From assembly GCF_000281045.1 (NCBI RefSeq), contig NW_008246083.1, positions 227,219 through 291,218 on the forward strand: a stretch of DNA of 64,000 bases, read 5' to 3'. The stretch comes from Saprolegnia diclina VS20. Taxonomy: Eukaryota; Oomycota; Saprolegniomycetes; Saprolegniales; Saprolegniaceae. The notes under the pieces are model-generated. The model was given only the letters and a program-made list of their open reading frames with translations, searched no databases and was not told where the DNA came from. Made by a program: the position numbers and the translations under genes. Positions 12,597 through 23,632 of this stretch are shown piece by piece. Position 1 is the stretch's first letter, and each line of letters starts with the position of its first letter.

Positions 12597-13328
12597 ATGA
12601 GCCAAGCGACTTCGACGACGACGGCCACCACCGAGTGCTTCTTCAATGGCTGCACCAACAGCGTCATGCACGGGTCATGGAAGTGCGAGTTCCACAAGAA
12701 CCGCGCCAAGTGCACGGGCTCGTCCACGTGCCACAACCAGGTCTTTGCCCGCAACCTCTGCGTGCGCCACGGCGGCAAGAAGCCCTGCATCCACTCGGGC
12801 TGCACGGGCAACGCGCGCATTGGCAACTACTGCTCGCGCCACGGCGCGTCGACCTCCAAGAAGATGTGCACCGAAGAGGGCTGCACCAAGGTCGCCCACG
12901 CCCGCCAAAAGTGCGTGCGCCACGGCGGCGGCCGGCGCTGCCGCATTGAGGCCTGCGAAGCGCACGCGCGCAACGGCGGCTTTTGCTTCCGCCACAGCCG
13001 CCTCCAGGCCGCGGGCTTTTCGCTCAAGGAGCGCATCGATATGACGCCGCCGACGACACCGCCGCCGACGACCAAAGCCGCGCAAACCTTTATGAGCCTC
13101 ATGCCCGTCATCAAGGACGAAGCGACGCCCGTGATGCCGAGCTACGAGTGGAAGCCCATGATGGACGTGACCGAGTCGGACGAGATGCTCATGGAAATCT
13201 TCCTCGGCAAGCCGACACCGATGCACACGTTCGAGCTGCACGACGACGTCTTCAGCCACGAAGCCTTCTTCGACCCCATGATGTCGCTCGTCGACATTGA
13301 CGGCATCCCCGTCGGCACGTGGATCTAA
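12597..13328 (+). CDS. WRKY19-like Cys/His zinc-finger protein
   Basis: A single exon of 243 residues. Residues of about 14-145 carry five consecutive short zinc-binding units of the form C-x4-C ... C-x2-H: CFFNGCTNSV...CEFH, CTGSSTCHN...CVRH, CIHSGCTGN...CSRH, CTEEGCTKV...CVRH and CRIEACEAH...CFRH. This array is annotated in oomycetes as WRKY19-like, although there is no WRKY domain. The C-terminal 95 residues are acidic and rich in Met and Pro, with no fold that I recognise; they could be an activation or interaction region. I start at the ATG before SQATSTTTATTEC because upstream in-frame sequence is not conserved-looking. Nucleic-acid or protein binding is an inference from the family. 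Confidence 0.8.
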   Translation: MSQATSTTTATTECFFNGCTNSVMHGSWKCEFHKNRAKCTGSSTCHNQVFARNLCVRHGGKKPCIHSGCTGNARIGNYCSRHGASTSKKMCTEEGCTKVAHARQKCVRHGGGRRCRIEACEAHARNGGFCFRHSRLQAAGFSLKERIDMTPPTTPPPTTKAAQTFMSLMPVIKDEATPVMPSYEWKPMMDVTESDEMLMEIFLGKPTPMHTFELHDDVFSHEAFFDPMMSLVDIDGIPVGTWI

Positions 13329-14284
13329 GCCACGACACCGTTCTTATTTATGATTCTTATACACTATTGTTGCCCAACGAGTCGACCTCTTCTTGCTCCG
13401 ATGGCATTGACTCGGTTGCCCACGTCCTCGTGCAGCTTCGACGAGCACACACCATGTGGCGCGTTGGACGACGACAAGGCGACTGGGAAATTCGGTCAAA
13501 ATTCCTGCAAATTTACGCAAAATTATGACGTGGCGCCACCAGCTGTCCGAAGGCGCATCATAGTAAACAGCACCAGACGCCAACGCCAACGAAGGGAGGC
13601 CAGCGACCACGCTCTCCACGAGATTCGAAATTCTCGTCTTCAACGAGGAGCGGCGAGCTTGCCGAGGGTCGGAGAAGAAGCTTCGCCGACCAGCTTTGTA
13701 CCAAATTCTACCACCCTCACGGTCGCAAAGGATGTGTAGCTACTTCTTGCGTCCCCGGACAAGCAGCGATCCGAGATCCTTCGCTCGCACGATGATTTGT
13801 CGGTCCATCCATGCAGCTACTGCACCGTGGGACCGTCGTTCCTGCGACATCATCCCCTTTCCCGACGCTATCATGACGCAGTTGGCGACGGCTGAGCACA
13901 GTGGGCCACGCATGGTTCCGGTCTTGCGCCCGCTCGCTCGACGTCGGACGTTGTTGGCATCGTACACGAACGAAGCGCACCTCGTGCTCTGCCGTGGCCG
14001 TCGTCGCATGCTTGTGTAGCTAGCTTGGCAATGGCGCATCTGCATACAATTACAAGCGGTCGCCAGCCCATCATCCCAGACGCAGCGAGGCCATCCTCCG
14101 CGTCCACGTTTTTGCAGCGCAATGGCCGCGTCGCGGAGGAGGAGCGGCCGCCTCGGGCGTTATTTTAGCCTTCCATGGCTGGAGCCGCCGTCGATGGCCG
14201 AGCGCAACAACGCGCGGCGTCGACGCGATCTTTCGAGTCCGGATATGCCCGACGTCTATGCGGCCACAATCGCACCACAGCCAC
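13329..14284. other. Intergenic region without a supported gene
   Basis: About 950 bp between the zinc-finger and methyltransferase genes. Overlapping short frames on both strands show no domain or consistent codon bias. I see no RNA gene. Confidence 0.5.
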
Positions 14285-15115
14285 ATGAACATCCTCGACG
14301 TGATCCGGGGCGGTGCCACCGACGCCCACGTGCGCGGCGGGTCGCCCAAGCTCGGGCCCGTCATGCGGTCACTCTCGTGGCGCGACAAGTACATCAACCA
14401 GGCCGAGTTCGCCGTGCCCCTGAACGGCGCGCGGACGCTGCGCATCAAGCAGCTACCGAACGGCGAGACAACGGGCCTCGGGACCGGGCTCACGGTCTGG
14501 CCGGCCGCGGTCGTGCTCCTCCAGTACCTCGTGCATCGGTATGGGCACCTCGGCTGCAAGCGCGTCGTCGAGCTAGGTACGTTCCGCGCATGATGTGCTG
14601 TATACATTCTTGTCTGAAAATGACAGGCATTAGGCTGCGGCACGGGCGCCGTGGGGCTGGCGGCCGCCATGCTCGGTGGCCGCGTCGTCTTGACGGACCA
14701 GGCCCAAGTGCAGTTTCTCATGCGCGAGAACGCGGCTTTGAACAACGTGTCGGTCGAGCTCTGCGAGTACGACTGGGGAAAGCCGCTCGTCGGGCCGCTC
14801 GCGACGCCGGTCGACCTCGTGCTCATTTCCGACTGCATCTTGCCCAAGCTGTACCCGATCGAACCGCTCGTATCGGCCATCGACCTCCTCTGCGGCCCGT
14901 GGACGCGCGTCCTCATCTCGTTCGAGTACCGGTACTTTCCCGCGTTCGACCCCAAGGCGCGCTTCTGCGCCCTCCTCGATACTGTTGGTCTTGAGCTACG
15001 CACGATCCCGCTCACGGAGCAGCACCCGAGCTACCATGTCGAGGACATTGAGCTATGGGAGATTGCGCGCATGCGTTCTCGTCGTCGCCCGATCTTGGAG
15101 ACGAGAGACGCGTAG
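14285..15115 (+). CDS. METTL21/FAM86-type (Methyltransferase_16) protein methyltransferase
   Basis: Exons 14285-14576 and 14634-15115 give 257 residues. The 57-bp intron splits the SAM-binding motif I, which reads VVELGCGTGAVGLAAAM after splicing. Other class-I landmarks are the acidic end of strand 2 (VVLTDQAQ), a DWGKP motif and LVLISDCILPKLY. These fit the Methyltransferase_16 family, whose members methylate lysines on translation factors and chaperones. The substrate here is unknown. An alternative in-frame ATG at 14258 would add nine residues. A second gene of the same family lies at 31321-32073 with low similarity. Confidence 0.8.
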
Positions 15116-15534
15116 GCGTAGTGTATCTGTGTTGTATCCAGCGCGTTTGCGAGTACTTTGCGTGAGCCAAGGCTGCCGTTCCCGCCGGCGAAGTGGGCGC
15201 CGGCGTTCGGACTGGCCTGATCCCCTCGCAGAGGCCAATCGGAAGCCACAGGAACGTCTTATCCTCTTCAGGGCCCTTCGACTCGACATGCTCGCGCAGC
15301 CGCGGCGCTTGCCAGGCTAGACGCCGCCGGTCGCCAGCCCTCTGCCGGCGGCGCCGGCCATGCCACCGTGGACGTCGCCGCCATCGTCGTCGGCGCTGCC
15401 ACGTCGGCCGGTCGGTTTGGGCCCTGCGCAATATAATGATACGGGTTTTGTATGCGACGGGAATAAAATTTGCGGCTGGCAGGCGCTGGGCCAAAAATAC
15501 GAACTGAGTTGTTTCATCACAACAGATAACGAGG
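15116..15534. other. Intergenic region upstream of the kinesin gene
   Basis: About 420 bp with a GC-rich stretch near 15310-15410 (runs of GCCGCCG) followed by a more AT-rich segment just before the kinesin ATG. No gene or RNA is seen. It presumably holds the kinesin promoter. Confidence 0.45.
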
Positions 15535-18065
15535 ATGGGCGACGTGCGCGTCGTAGTCCGCGTGCGCCCGCCGAACGCGAGCGAGATCGCGCGCGGCAAC
15601 AACGGCCAGCGCTGCGTCAAGGTCGCAAGCCCGAGCCTCGTGCACGTGTACCCGGACGACAAGGCCATGGAGGCCGGCGGGCCGCCCAACTCGTTCACGT
15701 TCGACAACGTCTTTGGCGAAGACTCGACGCAGAAAGAGGTCTTTGAGGCCGTCGCCAAGCCCGTCGTCGCCGACGTCCTCGAGGGCTACAACGCGACTAT
15801 TTTTGCGTACGGCCAAACCTCGTCCGGCAAAACGTTCACCATGGAAGGCGCGTCGATCGACGACCCGGGCCTACGGGGCATCATTCCGCGCACGGCGACC
15901 GAGCTCTTTGCGCGCCTCATGGACGCCGACGAGAACATGGAGTTTGTCGTCAAAGTGAGCTACATTGAGATCTACATGGAGCGCATCCGCGATCTCCTCG
16001 ACCCGTACAAGACCAAGATCAACCTCCAAGTGCGCGAAGACACCGAGAAGGGCATTTACGTCGATGGCGTCACCGAGCTCTGCGTCACGAGCGACGACGA
16101 GCTCCTCACGACCATGCGCAGCGGTGCGATGAACCGTGCGGTCGCGGCCACGGGCATGAACGAGGGCTCGTCACGGTCGCACTCGGTCTTCATGGTGACC
16201 TTGTACCAGCGCAACCTCGAGACCAACTCGACCAAAGTCGGTACGTATCCCTCCAAGGCACGTCTCGTGGGCTCATCCAATGCATGAAGGCAAGCTGTAT
16301 CTGGTCGACTTGGCCGGCTCGGAGATGGTGCGCAAGACGCAGGCGTCCGGGAAGCAGCTCGAAGAAGCCAAGACCATCAACAAGTCGCTCTCGGCGCTCG
16401 GGATGGTCATCAACGCCCTCACTACGGCCAACGTGACGTTTGTGCCGTACCGCGACAGTAGGCTTGCTCCGTTGATGTCGACTGTCGAATGTGTCGTAGG
16501 TAAGCTCACGCGCGTGCTGCAAGAGTCGCTCGGCGGCAACTCGCGGACGGCGCTCATCATCAACGTGTCGCCGAGCAGCTACAACGCGCCCGAGACGCTC
16601 TCGACGCTGCGCTTTGGGAACCGCGCCAAGAGCATCAAGAACAAGGCCGTCGTCAACGCCGAAAAGAGCGCCGAGGAGTACAAGCAGCTGCTCGCCAAGG
16701 CCGAGAAGGCCATGACGATGCAGCAAAACTACATCCTCGTGCTCGAAACCAAGCTCAAGCAGCAGCAGCTCAGCGCGACGACGACGGACGCGGCAGTCGC
16801 CGAAGTCGCGGCCGTCTCGGCCCTCGAGAAGCTCCAAGTACGCATTTGACCTCGGTTTGCCGCTCGCCCTCACTGCGTTTTAGGAGCGCGTGGTGCAGCT
16901 GGAAGAGCAGCTCGGCGAAGAGAAGCAAGAGTCGCAGCGCCGCGGCGACGAGATTCGGTCGCTCACCAGCGTCTTGAACGAGTCGCAGCTCGAAGTCGAA
17001 GAGCTCAAGACGCAAAAGGAGTCGTTCGAGCGCCCGCGCGACGACCACAGCTCGCGACACCTCCTCGAAGAGCTGAGCCACCTCAAGCTCGAGCTCGACA
17101 AGCTCCAGTTTGAGAACGACGAGATCAAGCTCCACGTGACAACCCTCCAGCAAGAAAACGACCGGCTCGCGGCCGAGAGCGACCAGCGCGCGACCAGTGC
17201 GAGCGACGACGACCTCGTGGCGACCACCAACGCGGCCCTCGCCGCGCCATTGCCACCGCCGGCGCCGACGACGCCACCCCGCAACCTTGGCGCGAGCACG
17301 ATTCGGTTCGAGATTGACGAGGAGAAGGAAGCCCGCGTGTTGCGGCTCGAGTCGGACCTCAAGGCCGCGCAAGAGGAGCTCATGACGCACCAGACGCAGG
17401 CGCAAAAAGAGATCCAGCGCTTTACAGACGAGCGCCGCCTCCTCACCAACCAGGTACGCACACTCGAGGACGAGACAGTAGCTGCACACCTTGTCTAGAT
17501 CCAAGAGCTCGCCAACCAGCTGCAGTCGGTGCAAACAAGCCAGCAAGCGATTTCGACGGCAGCGACCGGCATGTCGGCGCGGGAGCGGCAGCACATGCGC
17601 TCGATCCAGCAAAAGCTCGAGCAGCTCGTGGCCGTGCACCGGCAGCTCCTCCGCAAGTACGCGTCGCTCGAGTCGGAGCACAACGAGGCGCGGCAGAAGC
17701 TCGGGCTGCGCGACGACCGCATCAAGAGCCTCGAGGCCAACACGCGCCTCATGGCCTCCAACATGCGCGCGCAGTCGGAGAAGCACCTCGAGGAGCTCAG
17801 CGCGCTGCATGTGCAACTCGCGGAGCTGCGTCGCAACATGAGCCAGGACACGCTGCCCGACCTCCCGGAAGAGAAGCCGACGCCGCTCCCGATCCGCCGC
17901 GCGGCCAGCGTCTACGTCAACCGCCAGGGCAGTGTCGTCGGCGACGGCGTCATTCGCCCGATCCGCGGTGGCGGGCGCCGCCAGTCGACGCTCGAGCCGT
18001 CCCCGGCCAAGTCGGACGCCGCCGGCGGCCTCGGCTTTCTCCAGCGCATGCTCGGCCTCAAGTAG
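15535..18065 (+). CDS. Kinesin motor protein with N-terminal motor, kinesin-1-like
   Basis: Exons 15535-16240, 16290-16457, 16500-16837, 16884-17453 and 17499-18065 give 782 residues. The motor starts at residue 1. The P-loop GQTSSGKT is at 93-100, switch I NEGSSRSH at 209-216 and switch II DLAGSE at 242-247; [20 protein letters not shown] follows. After about residue 330 the protein is a long coiled coil, then a basic, Ser/Pro-rich tail. The second intron (42 bp) has a length divisible by three and no stop. Only its removal restores the invariant YRDSKLTR motif, which supports the splice. Plus-end transport along microtubules is the family role; cargo is unknown. The gene is convergent with COPB2 copy A, with 39 bp between stops. 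Confidence 0.9.
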
Positions 18066-18104
18066 GCTTCTATGATATTCGCAATACACTGCATTCGCTT
18101 CTTC

Positions 18105-21100
18105 TTACATGTCGCCCCAGTCGGCGTCGTCGTCGTCAAACTCGATCTCTTCGTCCGAGCGCAAGCCAAAGTCCAAGACGTTGCTCGGCGACGGCGGCAC
18201 GGCCGTGCTTCCTGCGGTCGCCGGAACCTCGGCCAATGCCTGCGCTTCCAAAGCCGCACGCGCTTCCTCTTCGGTGCGCGCCTGGGCCTCAGCACGAGCT
18301 TCCTCTTCAGTGCGCGCCTGGGCCTCAGCACGAGCTTCAGCCTCTGCACGGGCATGGGCCTCTGCTTCGGCAGCAACGCGAGCTTGAGCTTCGGCAGCCG
18401 CACGCGCTTGGGCCTCCGCTTCGGCGCGAGCTGCAGCCTCGGCGCGGGCCTGTGCTTCTGCTTGTGCACGGACCAGCGCTTCAGCCTGGGCACGAGCTTG
18501 GGCCTCGGCCTCAGCGCGAGCTNNNNNNNNNNNNNNNNNNNNNNNNNNNNNNNNNNNNNNNNNNNNNNNNNNNNNNNNNNNNNNNNNNNNNNNNNNNNNN
18601 NNNNNNNNNNNNNNNNNNNNNNNNNNNNNNNNNNNNNNNNNNNNNNNNNNNNNNNNNNNNNNNNNNNNNNNNNNNNNNNNNNNNNNNNNNNNNNNNNNNN
18701 NNNNNNNNNNNNNNNNNNNNNNNNNNNNNNNNNNNNNNNNNNNNNNNNNNNNNNNNNNNNNNNNNNNNNNNNNNNNNNNNNNNNNNNNNNNNNNNNNNNN
18801 NAGCGCGAGCCTGGGCTTCAGCCTGCGCACGGGCTTGGGCCTCGGCCTCAGCGCGAGCTTGAGCTTCAGCCTGAGCACGGGCTTGAGCTTCAGCGTGAGC
18901 GCGAGCTTGATCTTCAGTCTCTGCACGGGCTTGCGCTTCAGTCTCTGCATGGACCTGCTGCTGCAAGCGATCCGCTTCTTCAGCGGCCGACTCGCACTGC
19001 GCTTCATCTTCGTGACGGACTTGTGCCTGATGCTGGCCTACAGCACACAGAGTTGACGTCGTCTTCGTCACAGATATATTAAGTCAAAATTACGCTGCTA
19101 CATACCTCCGGTCGGCGCGCCCATGGCCTCCAAGACGTTCATGTCCAGAAGCGGCGACCGCGTCGGGTACTCGGCAGCGGCAGCGTGCACTTGACGCTCC
19201 TTCTCCAGCAGATGCGCCGCATTCAACGACGCCGCCCAGTTCTCAAACAACTCTTCGTGCTTGGCCGGGTCCGCCAGCGCCTTGGCCGCGCGCGTGCTCA
19301 CGAGCGCAAGGTCCTCGCGCCACGCACCCAGCACGTCGCCCACCTGGTCGGGTTGGTACGACCGCGCAAAGAACGCAGCTTCCGGCAGCCGCTTGGTCTC
19401 GACGAGCAGCGCCGTGCACTCGCGGAGTCGGCCGAGCAGAAGGAGCGCGATGAACGCCACGTTGTGCCGGTGCTTCTCGGTCGCGAGCGCTGCGAGCCGC
19501 GTGAGCCCACTTAGGTCGCCCTTGGACGTGTACAGCAAGAGCAGCAGACTCAGGTCGTCGGCCTTGATTGCGCACTCTTCGGCGAGCTCGTAGTTGGCGT
19601 CGTTGAGCGCGAGGTCACCAAGCTGCTTCCACTTGTGCTGCATGTCGGTGGCCGACACGTGCACATCGTTGGCCGCGCGCTCCATCATGATGGCCTTGGC
19701 CACGTCGAGCTTGGCGAGCTGGACGGCGAGGTCAAAGCGCTGGTCCGGGTCCGTGCTCAGCTGCAAGGCCTCTTCCTTGAAGCCCTGCGACTCGAGGAAG
19801 CGCGCGACCGCGTCCATTTGGTCGGACGGAAGGCGCGGCAGGATCGCGTTGGCTGCGTCAAAGTCGCGCCGGACGACCGCAGTCTGGTACTCGAGCAAGA
19901 CGACGTTGAGCGTGAAGCTCGTCACGTGCTTGGCCTTGTCCATGAGGAAGACGACGTTCTCGCGCGGAAGGTACCCGAGCAGGTACATCTTGCTCGGGAG
20001 GTGCGACACGGTCATGATCTCGCCGCCGACGTAGTAGTTGAGGCGGCCGGTCGCGTTCACATACAAGAAGCAGTCGCCGATCCACGTGCCCGACCCGACC
20101 TTTTCGCTCATCTCGTGCAGCAGCTCAAACGACCCCTCGACGCCGTCCGGCCCCGCCGCATGCAGATTCGCCGTCACTGCGTCGCGGTGGTAGCGCAGCA
20201 CGTAAAAGCTGGCGTCGCTTGCCAGCACGAGAAGGTCGCCGGCGTCCGACCAGTAGACGTTCTTGACGGACGCGTCGATCTTGCGCACAAAGCGGAGGTC
20301 ATCCCAGTCGTAGAACGCAATGCAGTCGGGCCCACGGACGCCGACGAGCGCGCCGCCAAAGAGCCCTTCGGCCGAGCACTGGGCAGGCTTGATGGTCTTG
20401 GCCTCGGCAAAGTTCTTGAAGAGCGTGAGCTTGGAAGACGACTCGCGCGTGACGTAGTCGCCCGTGCCCGTCGGCGACCACGCAAAGTCGAGCGCCGACC
20501 CAAAGCTCTTGTTGCGCAGCTGCTGCGACGTGTAGATGATGTACTCGCCGTCGCCGCAAATGACCACAAACCGGCCGTTCGCGTTGTGCTTGAGCTTTTG
20601 CGGAAAGACGTCGCAGGACCCGAGGTCACGGCCTGGCAACGGCACGCGCTCGCCGTCCTTGAGACTCAATTCGGCCACGACGCCCTTGAGACTCGCGGTC
20701 TGAATCTCGTTGTTATTGGCCCAAATGACCTTGCCGGTCGCGTCCATGCTCACGATCGGCGTGTCGTGGCCCAAGCGCAGGACGACGCTGCCTTCGTCGT
20801 AGCCAATCGCCATCTTGTTGGAGCCCTCGAGGCCCGCCAAGCACCACGCGCGCTCCATGCCATAGTTGAGCGTCGACTCGGCGCGGTACGTCGTGCTGTG
20901 CCACATGCGCACAGCGCCGTCTTCGCAGGCCGAGATGATGAGCGGGAGGCGCGGGTGGTAGAGCACGTCCGAGAGGTTGTGCGTGTGGCCGTCAAGCGTG
21001 TGCACGATCGTCTTGGTCTGGTAGTCCCAGACCTTGACGGTCTTGTCGTCCGAGCCAGAAATGAGGTACGGCTTGTCGCCGCCCGGGTAGTAGTCGACGC

Positions 21101-21717
21101 AGTTGACGCCACGCTCGTGGCCTTCGAGCGTAAAGTGCGGGTGGGACGAGCCGAGGCCCCAGACGCGCACGGTGCGATCGAGCGACGCGGTCGCAAACGT
21201 GTTGGTATCCTTCGGGTTGAACTTGGCCATCATGACGTAGTGGCCATGGCCCTCAAAGACCTGCGTGCACAGCCAGTTCTTATCCCAGTCCCACATCTTG
21301 ACCGTCATGTCGTCGGCACACGAGAGAACGATGGGCAAGACCGGGTGCACCTCGAGGTACCGGATGTAGTCCGTGTGCGCGTCAAAGGCTGCGACCTTGT
21401 CCATCGTGTTGTAGTTGAAGACGCGGATCTGGAGGTCGTCGCTCGAGGACACGATCCACTGCTTGCGCGCAATGAAGCGCGCGTTGCGCACGGGCAGCGA
21501 GCTCACTTCAAACGACTTGACGAGCTGCTGCTTGTCGTAGTCCCAGAGCATGACGCTGCCGTTGTACAGGCCGGTGAGCACCCATGGCTCGGTCGGGTGC
21601 AGGTCCACGCTCTTGACGCGCTCCGACCGGCTCGTGAGCTTTTTCTTGATGTCTAGGCGCAGCGGCTACGCATGTACAGGCGTCATTTCGCGGCCTCATG
21701 GGGCGGCCACGTACCAT
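18105..21717 (-). CDS. COPB2: Coatomer subunit beta-prime (COPB2), copy A, with alternating-Ala C-terminal tail
   Basis: Exons in transcript order: 21715-21717 (ATG only), 19106-21665, and 18105-19037 containing an N gap. The protein opens [20 protein letters not shown], as in animal COPB2. Seven WD40 units follow in about the first 300 residues ([15 protein letters not shown]), then the second propeller and the alpha-solenoid that bind the COPI coat. A short frame ends at GAPTGGM, but its last codons contain a strong donor (GTATGT at 19105). Splicing to a TAG acceptor at 19038 continues in frame into [14 protein letters not shown], then a long stretch with Ala at every second residue, and ends with the acidic [14 protein letters not shown] therefore treat the repeat as the COPB2 tail and not a separate gene. 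COPI coats Golgi-to-ER vesicles. Confidence 0.85.
18236..18975 (-). repeat. Tandem repeat encoding alternating-Ala (AEAQARA) tail
   Basis: On the minus strand this stretch encodes repeating AEAQARA-type units in which nearly every second residue is Ala and the others are Glu, Gln or Arg. At DNA level, variants of GCGCGAGCTTGGGCCTCGGC recur. An assembly gap sits inside it, as is usual for such repeats. Confidence 0.85.
18523..18801. other. Assembly gap (run of N) within the repeat
   Basis: A run of 279 N. The reading frame of the alternating-Ala repeat on one side is offset by one from that on the other. The number of N is therefore not the true number of missing bases. Confidence 0.98.
19228..21110 (-). 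repeat. Near-identical tract shared with COPB2 copy B (inverted)
   Basis: This 1883-bp part of COPB2 copy A aligns without indels, in inverted orientation, to 26988-28870 in copy B. The encoded proteins differ at only about four positions, and most codons I compared are identical. The flanking coding sequence, especially the first third of the gene, is clearly more diverged. Confidence 0.85.
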
Positions 21718-22498
21718 GAGCAGTCCGGGTCGCTGGGGTATGGGCCACAAATCCGAAATACTCTGGGGATCGAAGTCATCCTGCGGAAACGGATATCGGC
21801 TCTCGCAGTTTTCATACATGGCGGCACGGGATTGGCTGAAATCCTGATAGCAAGAGGCTGTCATCACCCAACTTTCGCATCACCACGGTGCTCCATGGGT
21901 GTTGCGCTCGCTGCACAACGCCCCGTGCGTCGTCAATACGCCGAAAAAGACGTGCATTATATCTTCGCCAGCTTTGGTGCATGCGCAGTATTGGTACTTG
22001 GACGGAATGGAGACAGAGTAGGGTTAAAAGTGCGTGAAATTAGCAACAGTGTCCGAGGCGCATCTCCATACTACATCAGCAGCAGTACCGGTAGAGGGCA
22101 CCAGCGGATCACAGCAGCTAGCTTCAGCCTCCAGGCTTGAACGACAACTCCTCGTTCTCTTGACCATACTCGACGCCATCTACCGGAATGCTACTCGGCA
22201 CATGTCAAAGTGTTGATCTCGTAACAAGATGAGGAGAAGGTGAACATGCCGTCTCCACCGGTAGGATCAACGTCGCTTGGGCATTTTAGCAAGCGCGCAT
22301 TTGTCTGTTAATGCTTCAAGTAGATGAACCTTGGCGATGCAGTATCGACTCAAATATCTTTGCTAGTCCAAGCACGCCTCTCGAAGATCGCGATCTTGGC
22401 GCATTGTCTGATTGGTGCAAAAGGGTATTGATTTTAACCAATCGGGGGTGGCGATTGCGAGCCAAGCGTCGTCGGTGCCAAAGAAGAACCGGAGGAGG
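21718..22498. promoter_or_regulatory. Divergent promoter region between COPB2-A and TBCA
   Basis: No gene is supported. CTGATTGGT at 22408-22416 and AACCAATCG near 22436-22444 form an inverted CCAAT pair about 55 bp upstream of the TBCA start codon. Confidence 0.45.
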
Positions 22499-22807
22499 AT
22501 GCTGACCGAGAAGGAGCTCAAGATCAAGGTGGGCGTGCTGAAGCGCTCGAAGAAGGACGTCGGCTTCTACGAGAAGGAGAAGACGAAGCAGCTCGAGAAG
22601 ATCGCGAGCATGCGCAGCGACGCCAAGTACGACGACCACGACATCCGCAAGCAGCAGGAGGTGCTTGCGGAGACTGAGGCCATGTTGCCCGAGAGCTATC
22701 AGCGCCTCGAAGCGATTGCGCAAGAGATCGAGATGCTTCTGGAACAAGTGCCCGAAGGCACCGAGTGGGCCTGCATTGCCGAAGCCAACGAGCTCTTGCA
22801 CGCGTAA
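22499..22807 (+). CDS. TBCA: Tubulin-binding cofactor A
   Basis: A single exon of 102 residues, matching the roughly 108 of animal TBCA. TBCA is a three-helix bundle that captures beta-tubulin during folding. The signature LKIKVGVLKRSKKDVGFYEKE is clear, followed by ASMRSDAKYDDHDIRKQQEV and MLPESYQRLEAIAQEIEML. I start at MLTEKELKIK because animal proteins begin a few residues before this motif, and the CCAAT pair lies within the longer open frame. The stop codon is 45 bp from that of the next gene on the opposite strand. Confidence 0.9.
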   Translation: MLTEKELKIKVGVLKRSKKDVGFYEKEKTKQLEKIASMRSDAKYDDHDIRKQQEVLAETEAMLPESYQRLEAIAQEIEMLLEQVPEGTEWACIAEANELLHA

Positions 22808-22852
22808 GAAGAGGCTTTCTGCAGAACGATTAATGGTGATGTATATGCATGG

Positions 22853-23535
22853 TCATGGCGCTTTGGCCAGCTCGTCAAAGAGGTCCATCGCGCGCTTGCA
22901 GCTCGAGGGCACGACCGAGTTGCACCCGCCTTCGCACGCGTTGCGCTTGGCCGGGATCGGGCGCACGCTGGCGTACTCGACACACGCGCCTACGCCATCT
23001 CAGCGCGGATCGTATCACTCTATCGCACCTGCGCAGTCGACGCGGGGCATGCACGTCATACTGTCGGTCGCGTTGAGCAGCCGCTCGGCGCAAACCGCCT
23101 TGGTCACGGTCATCGTGCCGTAGAGACACCCGTTCGTGCACGGGTCGTTGAACTCGTTCCTAAACGCCTGGTTCAAACGCCATCACGACGAGAGGAGGCG
23201 GCGTACTCGGGGCAGATGCGCTTGCACATGTCGGCGTGCCAGCGCGACTGCACAGCGAGCGATGTGCAGTTGGCGCGGACGAGGTTGGCGCGCGCATCGG
23301 GCGAGACGTCAGCGGCCGGACGACTCGCCATGTAGACGCCGCTCACCACCAGGAGCGCGGTCATCGCTGCGCCCGCCAGCAGCGCCACGCGTCCTCGCTG
23401 TGACGACGTCGAGCTCGCATCGGCGTCGCGGACCTTGATGTCCTTCCAGTAGTCGGTCGCTTCCTTGTCCCAGATGCTGCCGCCGGCAGCGCTCTGCTTG
23501 ACGGCCGTCGCTCGGCGCTGCATATTTGCTGTCAA
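22853..23535 (-). CDS. Small Cys-rich type II membrane protein, unknown function
   Basis: Exons 23207-23535, 23029-23159 and 22853-22989 give 198 residues. The introns are 47 and 39 bp, both with TAG acceptors, and joining them keeps frame throughout. A short cytosolic N terminus (with a WDKEATDYWKDIKV motif) is followed by a membrane segment near residues 51-70 (VALLAGAAMTALLVVSGVYM). The C-terminal part has about twelve cysteines in pairs (CKRICPENEF, DPCTNGC, ACEGGC, SSC), which suggests a disulfide-bonded luminal or extracellular domain. I do not recognise the family. It lies between TBCA and the hAT-derived gene, inside the spacer of the COPB2 pair. Confidence 0.65.
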
Positions 23536-23632
23536 GAAATCGAATGACGTGGCTAAATCTGGGACGAGTAATTTTAGATGGCGACGGTTTTTGCAGTTTA
23601 TACAGCGAATATTTTCAAATGGCCGAGCTTGT

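Noticed and set aside
18072..19082. A plus-strand open frame through the alternating-Ala repeat
   Set aside because: It is a shadow of the repeat. The minus-strand frame gives the coherent AEAQARA pattern and an acidic end, and it joins COPB2.
19635..21656. A 673-codon open frame antisense to COPB2 copy A, with similar long antisense frames at 26520-28463 and 5897-7609
   Set aside because: They mirror real genes. High GC at third positions removes stop codons on the opposite strand, and the translations are biased (rich in Arg, Val, His, Leu) with no domains.
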